A DNA stretch of 23,729 nucleotides, taken from the NCBI RefSeq assembly GCF_000499385.1, contig NW_013654445.1, positions 1 to 23,729 on the forward strand, read 5' to 3'. The DNA is from Eimeria necatrix. Lineage: Eukaryota; Apicomplexa; Conoidasida; Eucoccidiorida; Eimeriidae. The translations under genes and the position numbers were made by a program. The notes under the pieces are model-generated. The model did no database searches, had not been told where the DNA came from, and saw only the letters and a list, made by a program, of their open reading frames with translations. This document shows positions 1 to 8,780 of the stretch, piece by piece (position 1 is the first letter of the stretch; each line of letters begins with the position of its first letter).

Positions 1-110
1 CTAAGGCGCCTTGTGAGTTGAGGTCAAGCGTACAACTGATATTGGCTCCAGCGCATCTGATAATGCTGGGTCCAAGCCTGTGTGTGTGCACGAAACCCAT
101 GCATCCATGA

Positions 111-165
111 GGAAAAGCAAAAACACATAATACGACGTGAGGGAAAGCACAAACACATAATACGA
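111..165. repeat. 30-bp imperfect tandem duplication, two copies
   Basis: Two adjacent 30-bp units (111-140 and 141-170) share the 15-base core AAACACATAATACGA at 121-135 and 151-165, with two mismatches in the first ten bases and divergence at the 3' end of the second unit. No function is evident. It lies just upstream of a larger dispersed repeat. Confidence 0.8.
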
Positions 166-186
166 GTTCAGCTGCCGATGCCCGAT

Positions 187-448
187 GCCTAGCTGTGAAT
201 GCCACGCACCGTCTGCAAGGCGCAAGCACTACCGAGATTACCGTTGCTGAAGTATTTTCCTAGGTCGAATTTCCAGTTCTGCAAGCAAATGCTTACATTC
301 AGCTGTGGGCCTTGTGCGTGTTACCTCAGTAAGTCGCGCTAGCTGATTAACGGAGCAACCACTTGTTTTCGTGTGTGAGCCTTGTGCGTGTTACCTCAGT
401 AAGTCGCGCTAGCTGATTAACGGAGCAACCACTTGTTTTCGTGTGTGA
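187..448. repeat. Dispersed repeat, copy A (with internal 70-bp duplication)
   Basis: Bases 187-378 align over about 190 bp with 732-921 at roughly 80-85 percent identity, estimated by eye. Shared blocks include GCCTAGCTG, GAATGCCACG, CCAGTTCTGCAA, CAAATGCTTACATTCA and AAGTCGCGCTAGCTGATTAA. Copy A is lengthened by an exact internal duplication of its last 70 bp. No open frame or terminal inverted repeat marks it as a transposon; it could be a relic of a non-autonomous element or a local duplication. Confidence 0.8.
309..448. repeat. Perfect 70-bp tandem duplication
   Basis: Bases 309-378 are repeated exactly at 379-448. Exact identity means either a very recent event or an assembly artefact. 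The unit contains CTCA/GTAAGT followed by CTGATTAAC, which resemble a splice donor and a branch point, but no matching acceptor or reading frame was found nearby. The related copy at 732-921 has only one such unit, so the duplication post-dates the split of copies A and B. Confidence 0.95.
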
Positions 449-731
449 ATAAATAACGATACACGTTCATCTCTGCGTAGGTTGCCTGCATCTAAAATAC
501 CACGCGCGCGCATTGGGCGAACGGTCTATCCAGTCCCACGATAAACAACGAAATGAGTCACGAATGCCGCATCTCGAGACATCATTAGCAAAACGCGTGA
601 AATGAATGCACATACGCGGGTTAGCTTTCACGTCACACGTCTCTGCGCCTTTCTATTTATGAAAGCTTTTATAGTGTCTTTCGATTCCACAGCTTGGTTA
701 TGCCGTTTTGAAGTAGCATGCATGAAGGTAA

Positions 732-921
732 CGCCTAGCTGCGAATGCCACGTACCGTCTGCAAGAGGCGAGCATTAGCTAGACTACCATTGCTCAAATA
801 TTTTACTAGGTCTCGCTTCCAGTTCTGCAATCAAATGCTTACATTCATCTGTGAGCCTGCTGCACAGTAAGTCGCGCTAGCTGATTAACGGAGCCACCAT
901 CTGTTTTCGTGTGTGTGATAC
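732..921. repeat. Dispersed repeat, copy B
   Basis: Diverged partner of 187-378 in the same orientation about 545 bp away. It keeps the order of all shared blocks, has a short deletion after GAGCCTG relative to copy A, and ends in the same TTTTCGTGTGTG stretch. It carries a single copy of the unit that is doubled in copy A. Confidence 0.8.
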
Positions 922-1852
922 CCTTGTTCGTCAGTGTCTGCTGATGTTTCTTTTTCGCTGGTCAGAGCAAAGCAACGCGATATATGGATCCCCGCGAATT
1001 AGTCCTGTTTGAGCAACCGTGTTTTTCAGGCAGTAACCAACGCGCAATGCGCGAGTCACCGTACTGCCGAAGACGTCCCAGCTGACTGGCGTGTCTTGTC
1101 AGCCATGCAAAATGCATATCGCATTCGGTTTGTGTTGACAATTAAGCTACTGCACCCTCCACTAGTGCTTAAAGAATGAATCTACACTGTTAGAAGCGGA
1201 AGCGTCGACGAGAGTTAGTCACGAGCAGGAGACGCCGTCGCACCACAGAGTGTGCTTTTAGCGGCAATGGCTGCACAAGGAGTGATCCTCGGATCATTTA
1301 ACTTTTACTGCAATGATGCTGCGAAGATATCAGTTGATCTAGACCGTCTGTAGTTCGCCCGGAGTTCGGCACACAGGTAAGACAGGTGGAGGGAAATGTC
1401 CGAATATGCAAAGTATGGTAATATTTGGCCACTAGCTCACAAGGAGCATCTTTTCACCGAGTGTGCTGGCATTTGTCCTGAGAAGGCAACGAGAACCAAC
1501 ACACCAGACAAATCCTGAAACAAATGTTTGGCCAAAACTCAGCTGCCTCTTAGAAAGAATGGTTCGGTCAATGTAAGCAGATGGGACGAAAAAGTACAGT
1601 GGAGCACCTGAAAGATGCGCACAGGATGGTAAAAGAGACCGAAGCTCACCTTAACAGCCCGGTCACGAACTGTGCCGACTCGGGATAAAGCTCCGATCGG
1701 CTGCCAAGGATGTGCCAAGCTACAATTTCATATCTGGGGCATGCTTAGTCTTCTATCCATTTGGAGATGCAAAACCTACTACTACACACGTGATGTTGGA
1801 AAGGGAAAACACAAACCAAAGAACTACAGAATCCTATAGGCTTCTATGCGCA
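922..1852. other. No convincing gene; isolated splice-like signals
   Basis: Two pyrimidine-rich acceptor-like sequences occur on the + strand: TTTCTTTTTCGCTGGTCAG ending near 965 and CCGTGTTTTTCAG ending near 1029. A good donor match, CACACAG/GTAAGAC, breaks at 1376/1377. Open frames between them are only 33 to 55 codons (for example ATG at 984 to TGA at 1083), as expected by chance. An intron-rich gene cannot be excluded, but no continuous model could be built. Confidence 0.3.
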
Positions 1853-1884
1853 GTTGTGTATGCATGCATGCGTGCATACACAAC
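1853..1884. repeat. Palindrome with 12-bp perfect arms around GCATGC
   Basis: The arms GTTGTGTATGCA (1853-1864) and TGCATACACAAC (1873-1884) are exact reverse complements, separated by TGCATGCG. Two overlapping GCATGC hexamers (1862-1867 and 1866-1871) occupy the centre. GCATGC-type motifs are known cis-elements in apicomplexan promoters, so this could be a double protein-binding site. It lies inside a weak 118-codon open frame on the + strand (1712-2068) that I do not consider a gene. Confidence 0.85.
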
Positions 1885-2322
1885 GGTTAGTGATCCCTAC
1901 GAAGTCCCCAAAGAATCAAAGTTGTCCTATGCTAATTTAGGGGATAGCTGTTCTGATACATCAACGCCTTTATGGCCGGAAAATTTTATTCGCGCTTCGT
2001 GGGCCGTCATAAGCGCATTGATTGCTAGGGTGCATTCACGAAACCACAGTGGTATTCAAGCGACGTAGCGCAACATTTAAGCTCTCCGTATGATCAGGAC
2101 AAAGGCGCAGAAAGGCACAATCGACTCGCTCAAATAACAGATGGTAAAGGAGTGGTGCACATGATTCACTAGAAAGCACTATTTTAGGCAAGAGTGGCTG
2201 TTTCTCATCAAGCGCTCCATTTGACGGCGGAGGGGCATTGTGCAATATCAAAAACCTTTCATGTACGGACTAACGAGCATTTCGGAATATGTAAAAAATG
2301 AGTAATTAAATTCTGCATGCGG

Positions 2323-2346
2323 AAGCTGGGCCAACGAGCCCAGCTT
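2323..2346. repeat. Inverted repeat, 9-bp arms, 6-nt loop
   Basis: AAGCTGGGC (2323-2331) and GCCCAGCTT (2338-2346) are exact reverse complements around CAACGA. Pairing can extend two more positions with one mismatch. A GCATGC hexamer (2315-2320) ends three bases upstream. Function unknown; a 9-bp arm pair at this spacing could be coincidence. Confidence 0.6.
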
Positions 2347-4846
2347 TCTGTGCTTGCCTTGCACACTTGTAACGTGCCCTGCTGGAAAAGCTGCCGCCTG
2401 TCTTCACACTTGTATCATGCGTAAGCTGCTCGCTGAAACCATGTTCGTTCTACGTTTCGACGCACTCCCTTGATGATACACATCGCTTCCGTGTATGCAA
2501 GCAACTGCATGACTTACAAACTAGGAGCTGTGGGCCTCAGGCTCAGGCAATATGTACACGTCTGCGAAAAACAAACATGAAAGTGCAACACGCTTGATGG
2601 AAAAACAACTTAAGATGGAGGCTAGATTTAGCCACCCGCAAGCCAAAGAATGAGCGAGCAGCAATGCTACCCAATGCTACATAATCATAGGTGATTTTAC
2701 AAGCGAAAATAGATACACGAACATTACACTGCCTTTCATCAAAACGGGGGCAGGAGGAACCGTACCTACAGGCCCTCTGCACGGCAGAATCCTTCCTGCC
2801 AAGTAATTCACCATGCACTATTATCGCAAGCAACCTCTCATTTCACTAAATGCATTGTGCGTGACGTACTTTCTGCGCACCATGAGAAGCAAATGAAACA
2901 GAACGGCACCCCATTATTAACTCGAAACGTCAAAGGCCGCACTCCGGCAATGATGTTTTGATGCGATGCCAATAAAGTAGCACGTGCGGTAGCTTTGCCA
3001 TGAGGGTTCTTCAATGACGGTTCCAAGCCGAGACGGGCCACCGTTGGGCTTTACAGCAGCAAGACCGTTCACAATACTTCTATAGCCATATACAGCGTGT
3101 TTGGTTTCTTACGATGGCGACTGCTCGGGGAATGAAATACAAAGGCGTCTTCCACACTTCTGGCCTTCGTAAAGTCGTGCTGAGGCGTACGGTGTTCCCA
3201 GTGGTGCAGGTATCGCCTGTATATGGCTGTACATTCACCATGTGCTCAGAATTTGACGCTACATCGCACTCGTGTTGCGTACACGTGTTTTGAACTGATA
3301 GGAATCAATTCAGTACACGTATTTGCAATTCAAGGTAGTTCAGCTGCACTGCCATCAACGAGAGCCTCCTCATAACAGCTCCTAACCCTTCAAAATATTG
3401 CAACGTGCACCCGAAAACAAGAACCATCGTCAGCCCTTCGCAATGCAGTTTGGCAAATTTATAAATTCCTCTACTGTGGAGATGTGAACTGAGCCGATAT
3501 CGAATAAAGCATGTCCCAAACACCACGATGAGCCCGCTTGTTCAGCGAATACACCTTTGCCGCCTGTTATAGTGAGCGCTGATGTGTTTCCTGAACTCCA
3601 GGACGTTGGCAAACTGCAAAACTAGGCAACGAGATAGGCACCAAGCAAACATATGCCACCTGATTTTCACGTGTCACTGTGAGTGCTGGATAATACTTAT
3701 GCATGAAACGAGGGCTTCTCCGCAAATGTCTTCCGCATTAATGTGAAGGCACTACAGTACGCTGTAAAAGTGTGCAGACATATTTTAGTATGAAACAGCG
3801 AGTCAATGAGAATGGCTGCATTGTTCAGGCTGGCTGGTTCAACCGACGCGACTGAGCACACTATGCTTGAAAGCGCTAGCTGCCCACCCCATGCAACCCA
3901 CCAAACCAGAATATCATGATGCAACCTACTTTCTACATGCCATGAAAAACGTGATTCGCGCAAACGTGAGCTTCATGACTTGGAAACGCAGGCTTACGAG
4001 GGTTGTCTTTAACGTTGGAAACTCCTTAAGATACTCAGAGTAGACTGCGCGTTACATGCCTTCACGCCAAATATACGAGATCTACGCTAGCTATGTGTAA
4101 ACCACTACCGTTACTCTAAGCGCCATGCATCAAACTCCAGAAGCCGTTAGAGAGGAAACAAGTCACCCAGCCTCCCTGGCTCCGAGCACCGCTCCTCGGA
4201 ACGTCGTATGACTGAGAAAGCCTAAGCGTAGCTTCCCTCCCTTCAGTGTGTCAAAAAATCACCAGCAAGAAGTATCTAGATGCACTCGCAAGTGGACGAG
4301 ACATAGAACCCCTCAAGATAACCAAGCACAAACGGCGCAAAAGAAAATGTGAACGAAGCAGGATCATTCTGAAAACGATGAGTTCCGCGAGTTGGATACA
4401 GTGCATAAAATGAGAGTTGTTTGCGAGCCAGTGCTGGGACAGTCTAAGTGAACTACCGCTGATAGAAGCTTCGTCCCAACCATTCAGCAGCGTCCACCTT
4501 AGCCATTCCTTCTTCTCCAACTTGCTTACGGTGCGAATAATGACTGGAGAACGATTCCCTCGATATAGCACTAGCCAAGTGTATCTGAAGAATATAGATG
4601 ATGCACTCAAGGAACACGCCTCAAAATTCTCATCATCCATACAGTTGCTGTGAAACAACCACAGAACCAGAATAGCAGTTCTGCTCTAAAACGTGCCCAT
4701 ATGTCGCGTCACTTTTCAGACAAGCATAAAAAAGAAATGACAGCATGACCGTACAGCAACATCTGTGCTCTGCAGTTAACTTTCTGCCCGTAGCAAGCAT
4801 ATGTAACTGAACTCGCATGAACTGCAAAACCCCAACCTGCAAAAAC

Positions 4847-4860
4847 GGCACTTCGGTGCC
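4847..4860. repeat. Short stem with TTCG loop
   Basis: GGCAC-TTCG-GTGCC is a 5-bp stem closed by a C-G pair around TTCG. As RNA this would be the very stable cUUCGg tetraloop. No surrounding RNA gene structure was recognised and the stem is short, so chance is likely. Confidence 0.35.
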
Positions 4861-5177
4861 ATTGCAAATGCTTCAAAATATTCAACTGATGAGTCTGTGA
4901 ATGTATGCAGTCTCCTTTGAGAATAACGCGGACCCAGAGCAATCGACACTAAAAACTCAAAATCCCGATTTGGGGAACTGGCTCTCACTGCCCACTACAA
5001 CAAACGGAGCTACACATTTATTTCGCATTAAAGGGTGTGTTAAAACGCCAGCGCTCATGCTTCCAAACCAGTTAGCTACATGCCTCACCTCAAACAGAAC
5101 AAGGCGGCGAAGTGTTGCACATACTGTTGTTGTTTGTATACCTAGAGACAGGACTTAAGAAGTGGCAGCAGTTGCTA

Positions 5178-5215
5178 CATGACATATGTGGCTTGTCATG
5201 ACATATGTGGCTTGT
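5178..5215. repeat. Perfect 19-bp tandem duplication
   Basis: The unit CATGACATATGTGGCTTGT occurs at 5178-5196 and again at 5197-5215 without mismatch. It lies about 80 bp before another tandem duplication and about 250 bp before the segmental duplication that starts near 5461. Confidence 0.95.
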
Positions 5216-5296
5216 ACGCCGTGCAAGGACAGGACTGAGCAGAAGGTTCCAACTTTGTGATTTTTGGATGCCCAGAAAAATTTTAACAGTTGCTTG

Positions 5297-5366
5297 CTCA
5301 TTCGCTCTCCAAAGCCACTGGGCGCGCCATTCTCATTCGCTCTCCAAAGCCACTGGGCGCGCCATT
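5297..5366. repeat. Perfect 35-bp tandem duplication
   Basis: The 35-bp unit at 5297-5331 is repeated exactly at 5332-5366. Each unit contains the 8-bp palindrome GGCGCGCC. Because 35 is not a multiple of three, any reading frame crossing it is shifted by one base per copy, which argues against coding here. Confidence 0.95.
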
Positions 5367-5497
5367 GTCTACTCCACCGGAGCGCTTTACAGTTGTTTCG
5401 GCTTCTCCTTGTTTTCTCTCACTGAGCCATACTCGCAAACCATTCGCATTAAACCAGTGGCCAACGCGCCACTAAGGTTAAGCTGAAGGCGAGTGGC

Positions 5498-5929
5498 TTG
5501 ATTCCGCCAAAGGCCCATTTCAAGCCGCTCACCTTCCATGTGACTCTGCGCAAAGATATTCATCATTACGTTGTGATCGCATCATTGAGTACTGAGCAAC
5601 GCAACTTCGTCGGCAAAGTTCCAATAATAAGGTCCGACAGAACGAACGCACGCGCTGTTTTTCAAAAAGGCTGCGCTCCAGATGTGCGTGCTCGTGTCAG
5701 AAGACCGCGGGGATGTTGGCAAGGGAAACCGTACAAGGCGCGTTTAGCCCATATCTTAAACGCTTTGCGCCGAAGTGCATCATGCAATGCTATTCAATTC
5801 GCGTTTTTGTGCCCTCCGCACGCTTCCAAGCTCATTAAAGAAAGCTTACGTATCCTCTTGCATAAAACTGCACGGATATTGCATGACGCGCATTACCTCC
5901 GAAACGCCAAGTCGTCTATGAGACGGTGA
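5498..5929 (+). pseudogene. 143-codon open frame in copy 1, probably a decayed or artificial frame
   Basis: Product not recognised. In copy 2 the same frame runs from 7505 to a TAG at 7802-7804 and resumes at about 7823. It is continuous in copy 1 only because a 59-bp deletion and a 1-bp deletion together restore phase. Between the copies a 3-bp indel keeps frame (near 5628), and several changes in the second half are silent in this frame, which gives mild coding support. After codon 138 copy 1 gains 2 bp and terminates early, whereas copy 2 continues to 8035. Against coding, copy 2 has intron-like signals that would place the first half of this frame inside an intron. It may be a pseudogene exon plus retained intron, or non-coding. 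Confidence 0.25.
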
Positions 5930-6097
5930 AATGGAGTCCCTCAGAACCTGAAAAATATTGCAAGCGGCAAACCCCTTGAATTTGTCAGTATCACTATGCG
6001 CACGAAGGAACACCGTGAACACAAAACCCACACCCTGGTTTATGTTGCCTTGCGGCCGCATGACCCTTACATACTGGAGCATTTTTTGCGATGACAT
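5846..6097 (-). CDS. Minus-strand open frame of copy 1 with conserved start
   Basis: An 83-codon ATG frame of unknown product, starting MSSQKMLQYVRVMRPQG. Copy 2 has the same ATG (minus strand, 8114) and the same first 26 codons except L7F. In both copies an in-frame TAA lies a few codons upstream, so the start is plausible. Over those codons six bases differ between the copies, five at third positions and silent, the pattern expected if this frame were under selection; six sites are too few for certainty. Copy 1 has 13 extra codons relative to copy 2 without loss of frame. The frame ends at about the same TAA/TAG in both. No domain, signal peptide or membrane segment was recognised. Confidence 0.25.
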   Translation of the reverse strand: MSSQKMLQYVRVMRPQGNINQGVGFVFTVFLRAHSDTDKFKGFAACNIFQVLRDSISPSHRRLGVSEVMRVMQYPCSFMQEDT

Positions 6098-6721
6098 CTT
6101 AGCGCGTCCACGTTAACAGTGGCATATTTCCAAGAATCCCCGCATCACACTAGGCCAGCGACGCGTGACGTGCGTATCGGTGACTGGGGCACTTCATACA
6201 TCATTTATCTACTTGCGACGTTGACATATCGCAACTGCAAGGCCTAGCTAAACTCCGTCCGAAAAACAAGTGTCTTTCTGGTAAAGCACAGTTATGCACG
6301 GCCTCTACCATTAAACGCACAAACTGGCGAATGAGCCGAGCTGGGGACTAACGCATGAGCGTTCAAAAGTTCCTGTCATGAGTCACTTCACTTTGAACAC
6401 GGGTTCCTCTAATTTCAGGCCGCATCCGAATCTTACAATAGAAATAGAAAGTCAGGCATAATGTCTGGATAAACAAAGTAGCACTACATTGAAAGCAAAC
6501 AGGCGACGCAGCTATTCTACCGAATCCGTACTTGTGAAATGGTAAGGGTTTCCAAAAATAAACTTGCGCTTAACCAATCAGCCAGAGCACATACATGCTG
6601 TGTGATAAAACGATTCCCAAACTTTGCAGTTTGGTGACAACAATAGAGACGACTGCAGCCCTGGAGTGTGGGGTACGACGAGCAAAGATAATTGGCCGAG
6701 GGGTAATATAATATATCCACA

Positions 6722-7165
6722 ATGCGCACCCGCATGAGCTTTTCCGCTACACTCGAATCCAGCGCTACGAAAGTGCGGAAGCGACACTATGTTGACAGTG
6801 TCTCCACATTTACAAATATCAACAAGCGCAAGTTGGCACTACAATATATATTCCAAGCCATATGTGCGTGCGGCCGGCGTGCCAAAACTCAGATCGTGTC
6901 GCCAGAATTGCATCCAAGCCGCTCAGTTTCGTCTTCCCTTTGCAAGAGACGTTCAGGACTCACACTAGCACTGGATCGTGCCATACAGCAGCGGCCTCTC
7001 GTGTCCAGTATCAAAACTCCAAGCCCTGTTGGCTTAATTACGTCGGTGGTCCAGCAAGTCATCAAAGGTACATTTGGTTGGTATGTACAAAACCACTGCA
7101 TCAAATCAAACAATGTGAGAATATTTGCATTCTCGTCCTCGCAACGTGCTTCTAGTCTGGCGTAA
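6722..7165 (+). CDS. Longest ATG-started open frame in the window, unknown protein
   Basis: A 147-codon frame starting at an ATG, with a second in-frame ATG four codons on. The predicted product is basic and serine-rich, with no recognised domain, signal peptide or membrane helix. Support comes from copy 2 of the segmental duplication: codons about 103-125 here (LITSVVQQVIKGTFGWYVQN) align with 8262-8335 (IIASVVRHVIEGTLGSYIQN) in the same frame. Most replacements are conservative (L/I, F/L, V/I, K/E), and only 2 of about 15 base differences fall at second codon positions. The first hundred codons have no counterpart in copy 2. It may be a single exon of a longer gene; no clear donor was found at its 3' end. 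Chance alone could produce one or two frames this long in such a window. Confidence 0.35.
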   Translation: MRTRMSFSATLESSATKVRKRHYVDSVSTFTNINKRKLALQYIFQAICACGRRAKTQIVSPELHPSRSVSSSLCKRRSGLTLALDRAIQQRPLVSSIKTPSPVGLITSVVQQVIKGTFGWYVQNHCIKSNNVRIFAFSSSQRASSLA

Positions 7166-7500
7166 TCCCGTAAATGCGTGCGAATATTACATGACGCACG
7201 TTAGTTCAAAATCTTCCAACCTCAGGTCATGCAAGGGGAAAAAGTCGCCCCACACTGCGTGCGATGACGTGAAACAGGTTCGGAACAGAAGAGCAGTCGA
7301 ACTGCCTGCTTCTTTTATCTCCACGTTCCTCTTGCAATTCGGTGGAATCCGGCTCACTCTAAACACTAAGCATCAGCAATCAGAGCGCATCACTTTCCAT
7401 AGTCCACAGGCACTGCGAGCGCTCGGTTCTATTGTACTAGCCTACAAGCACAAAGCTGTGAATTTGTTGGGACCAACGTGCCACTAAGGTCAAGCTGAAG

Positions 7501-7919
7501 GTGAGTGCCAAAGGCCCATTTCAAGCCGCTCACCTTCCATGTGACTCTGCGCAAAGATATTCATCATTACGTTGTGAACGCATCATTGAGTACTGAACAA
7601 CGCAACTTCGTCGGCAAAGTTCCAATAAGGTCCGACAGAACGAACGCACGCGCTGCTATTCAAAAAGGCTGCGCTCCAGATGTGCGTGCGCGTGAATATA
7701 TTTCTATTGCAGGTCACCGTAATTTCGGGGGGTGCTTCTTCGGCGTCGCAGGTTCAGAAGACCACGGCGATTTTGGCAAAGGAAGCCGTACAAGGCGCGT
7801 TTAGCCCGTATCTAAAAACGCTTTGCGCCGAAGTGCATCATGCAATGCTATTCAATTCGCGTTTTTGTGCCCTCCGCACGCTTCCAAGCTCATTAAGGAA
7901 AGCCTACGTATCCTCTTGA
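7501..7919 (+). other. Candidate intron (7501-7712) and following exon (7713-7919)
   Basis: CTGAAG/GTGAGTGCC at 7500/7501 is a full match to the eukaryotic donor consensus, and TATTTCTATTGCAG ending at 7712 is a good acceptor, bounding a 212-nt interval. The sequence after it is open for 68 codons to a TGA at 7917-7919 and reads VTVISGGASSASQVQKTTAI at its start, a soluble-looking segment of unknown function. Upstream, the in-phase exon side is open only about 14 codons, so the first exon is not convincing. In copy 1 the donor GT is GC (5489-5490) and the acceptor is removed by the 59-bp deletion, so the intron could not be spliced the same way there. Confidence 0.25.
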
Positions 7920-8114
7920 GCAAAAATACACGAATGTTCCATGACGCGCATTACCTCCGGAACGCCAAGTCCCCTTTTCCGGTGAAATGGAGTCCCTCAG
8001 AACCTGAAAAATATTGCAAGCGGCAAACCCCTTGATCACAAAACCCACACCCTGGTTTATGTTACCTTGCGGCCGCATAACCCTGACGTACTGGAACATC
8101 TTTTGCGATGACAT
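7893..8114 (-). CDS. Minus-strand open frame of copy 2, paralogue of 5846-6097
   Basis: A 73-codon ATG frame of unknown product. Its first 26 codons match copy 1, and the stretch translating to GFAACNIFQVLRDSIS is identical in both. It lacks 13 codons found in copy 1 (in-frame difference near 8034). After the ISP residues the frames differ, because copy 1 has 2 extra bases there. Conserved start, conserved upstream stop and in-frame indel favour a once-coding frame, but the short length and overlap with plus-strand frames leave it unproven. Confidence 0.22.
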   Translation of the reverse strand: MSSQKMFQYVRVMRPQGNINQGVGFVIKGFAACNIFQVLRDSISPEKGTWRSGGNARHGTFVYFCSRGYVGFP

Positions 8115-8261
8115 CTTAGCGCCCCCACTTTAACAGTAACATTCCCAGAAATCCTACTAGAATCACACTACGGCAGCGACGCATGATGTGTATCGGTGAC
8201 TGGGGTACTTCATACTGTACTTGCATAGGTGCATACCGCTGCTTGTCGCATTGTGTGGAGA

Positions 8262-8335
8262 GAAACTGGATAATTGCATCGGTGGTGCGGCACGTCATCG
8301 AAGGCACATTAGGTTCATATATACAAAACCACTGC
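8262..8335 (+). pseudogene. Truncated remnant of the 6722-7165 frame in copy 2
   Basis: About 23 codons match the C-terminal part of the frame at 6722-7165, ending QNHC[I/V], and are then cut by a TGA where copy 1 reads on. Everything corresponding to the first 100 codons is absent because copy 2 lacks about 800 bp there. If the copy 1 frame is a gene, this is its broken duplicate. If not, it is simply homologous non-coding DNA. Confidence 0.35.
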
Positions 8336-8357
8336 GTTTGAGTCAATGTAATAATAT

Positions 8358-8780
8358 ATGCATTTTCGTCTTCTTAGCGTGCGTCGAATCTCATTAAATT
8401 TTCAAAGAGCTTTAACGCGCCCATCTCGTAACTGCAAGCGGTGGAATGAGGCTCACTCTAAGCATCAGCGTTCACAGCGCATCAATGCCACAACCCACAG
8501 ACACTGCAAGCGCTTCTTCCATTGTACTAGCCAACATGTCCAAAATTGTCTGCAGGAAACAATGCGCCATCAGGAGAGGTTCTCCTCAGAAGCCCACTCA
8601 AGCCACTCCTCACCTCTGACGTGGCATTGTGACATCCACCACGATAACAGACCGTATGCTGGACAGACGAAGCAGCTTATCATCCACGATGTTGAAGGAT
8701 GTACCACTAAATGGACAGAAAAAGGAACTAAGATCGTGCCACCGCTTGCTAAGCTGCATGTGGAAGCATCAGGGCCATAG
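8358..8780 (+). CDS. 140-codon open frame of unknown function, Cys/His-containing
   Basis: ATG-started frame, basic and rich in His, Cys, Ser and Arg, ending in TAG. Its first codons (MHFRLLSVR) and the segment KHQRSQRI match copy 1 of the duplication in one frame (HSRPRNV and KHQQSERI around 7128 and 7370), after which small indels throw the two apart. The second half (about 8541-8780) lies beyond the duplication and is unique. No ordered zinc-binding spacing, signal peptide or known domain was recognised. The antisense frame at 8570-8884 is also open for 104 codons. It may be a chance frame. Confidence 0.22.
   Translation: MHFRLLSVRRISLNFQRALTRPSRNCKRWNEAHSKHQRSQRINATTHRHCKRFFHCTSQHVQNCLQETMRHQERFSSEAHSSHSSPLTWHCDIHHDNRPYAGQTKQLIIHDVEGCTTKWTEKGTKIVPPLAKLHVEASGP

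Larger units (their letters stand above)
1885..5177. other. Long stretch without a supported gene
   Basis: Open frames on both strands reach at most 135 codons (minus strand, 4251-4658), and overlapping frames on the opposite strand are equally open, the pattern of non-coding DNA. One minus-strand acceptor-like sequence, a T-rich tract ending in CGCAG, lies at about 2563-2580 with a 12-codon tail to a stop. Apart from the hairpins at 2323 and 4847 I see no repeat, RNA gene or regulatory site. Confidence 0.4.
5461..7460. repeat. Segmental tandem duplication, copy 1 (about 2.0 kb)
   Basis: This segment is followed, only about 10 bp later, by a related segment in the same orientation at 7472-8540. 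Matching blocks are 5461-6220 with 7472-8225, 7028-7150 with 8262-8380, and 7335-7447 with 8436-8535. Bases about 6220-7028 and 7150-7335 have no counterpart in copy 2. Identity is uneven by eye: about 97 percent at 5504-5694, about 91 percent at 5697-5910, a 55-bp identical stretch ending near 5978, then falling to roughly 70-80 percent. Copy 1 lacks 59 bp that copy 2 has after 7694. Confidence 0.9.
7472..8540. repeat. Segmental tandem duplication, copy 2 (about 1.07 kb, internally deleted)
   Basis: The partner of 5461-7460, about 2.01 kb downstream. Relative to copy 1 it lacks about 800 bp between 8225 and 8262 and a further stretch near 8380-8436, plus a net 39 nt at about 8034 (a multiple of three). 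It keeps 7695-7753, which copy 1 has lost. Copy 1 could instead carry insertions, but no target-site duplication or terminal repeat was seen at the 6220 or 7028 boundaries. Confidence 0.9.

Noticed and set aside
984..1085. 33-codon ATG frame (MDPRELVLFEQ...) after a pyrimidine-rich acceptor-like tract
   Set aside because: Frames of this length are common by chance. A second acceptor inside it implies a different frame, and no downstream exon connects.
4251..4658. 135-codon minus-strand frame
   Set aside because: Its length is within chance expectation, the opposite strand is also open, and there are no splice signals or conserved copy to support it.
5528..5700. Minus-strand exon ending at a GGAAG/GTGAGC donor conserved in both duplicated copies
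   Set aside because: The frame is open in copy 1 but interrupted by a TAG in copy 2, there is no good acceptor, and the plus-strand frame over the same bases is equally plausible.
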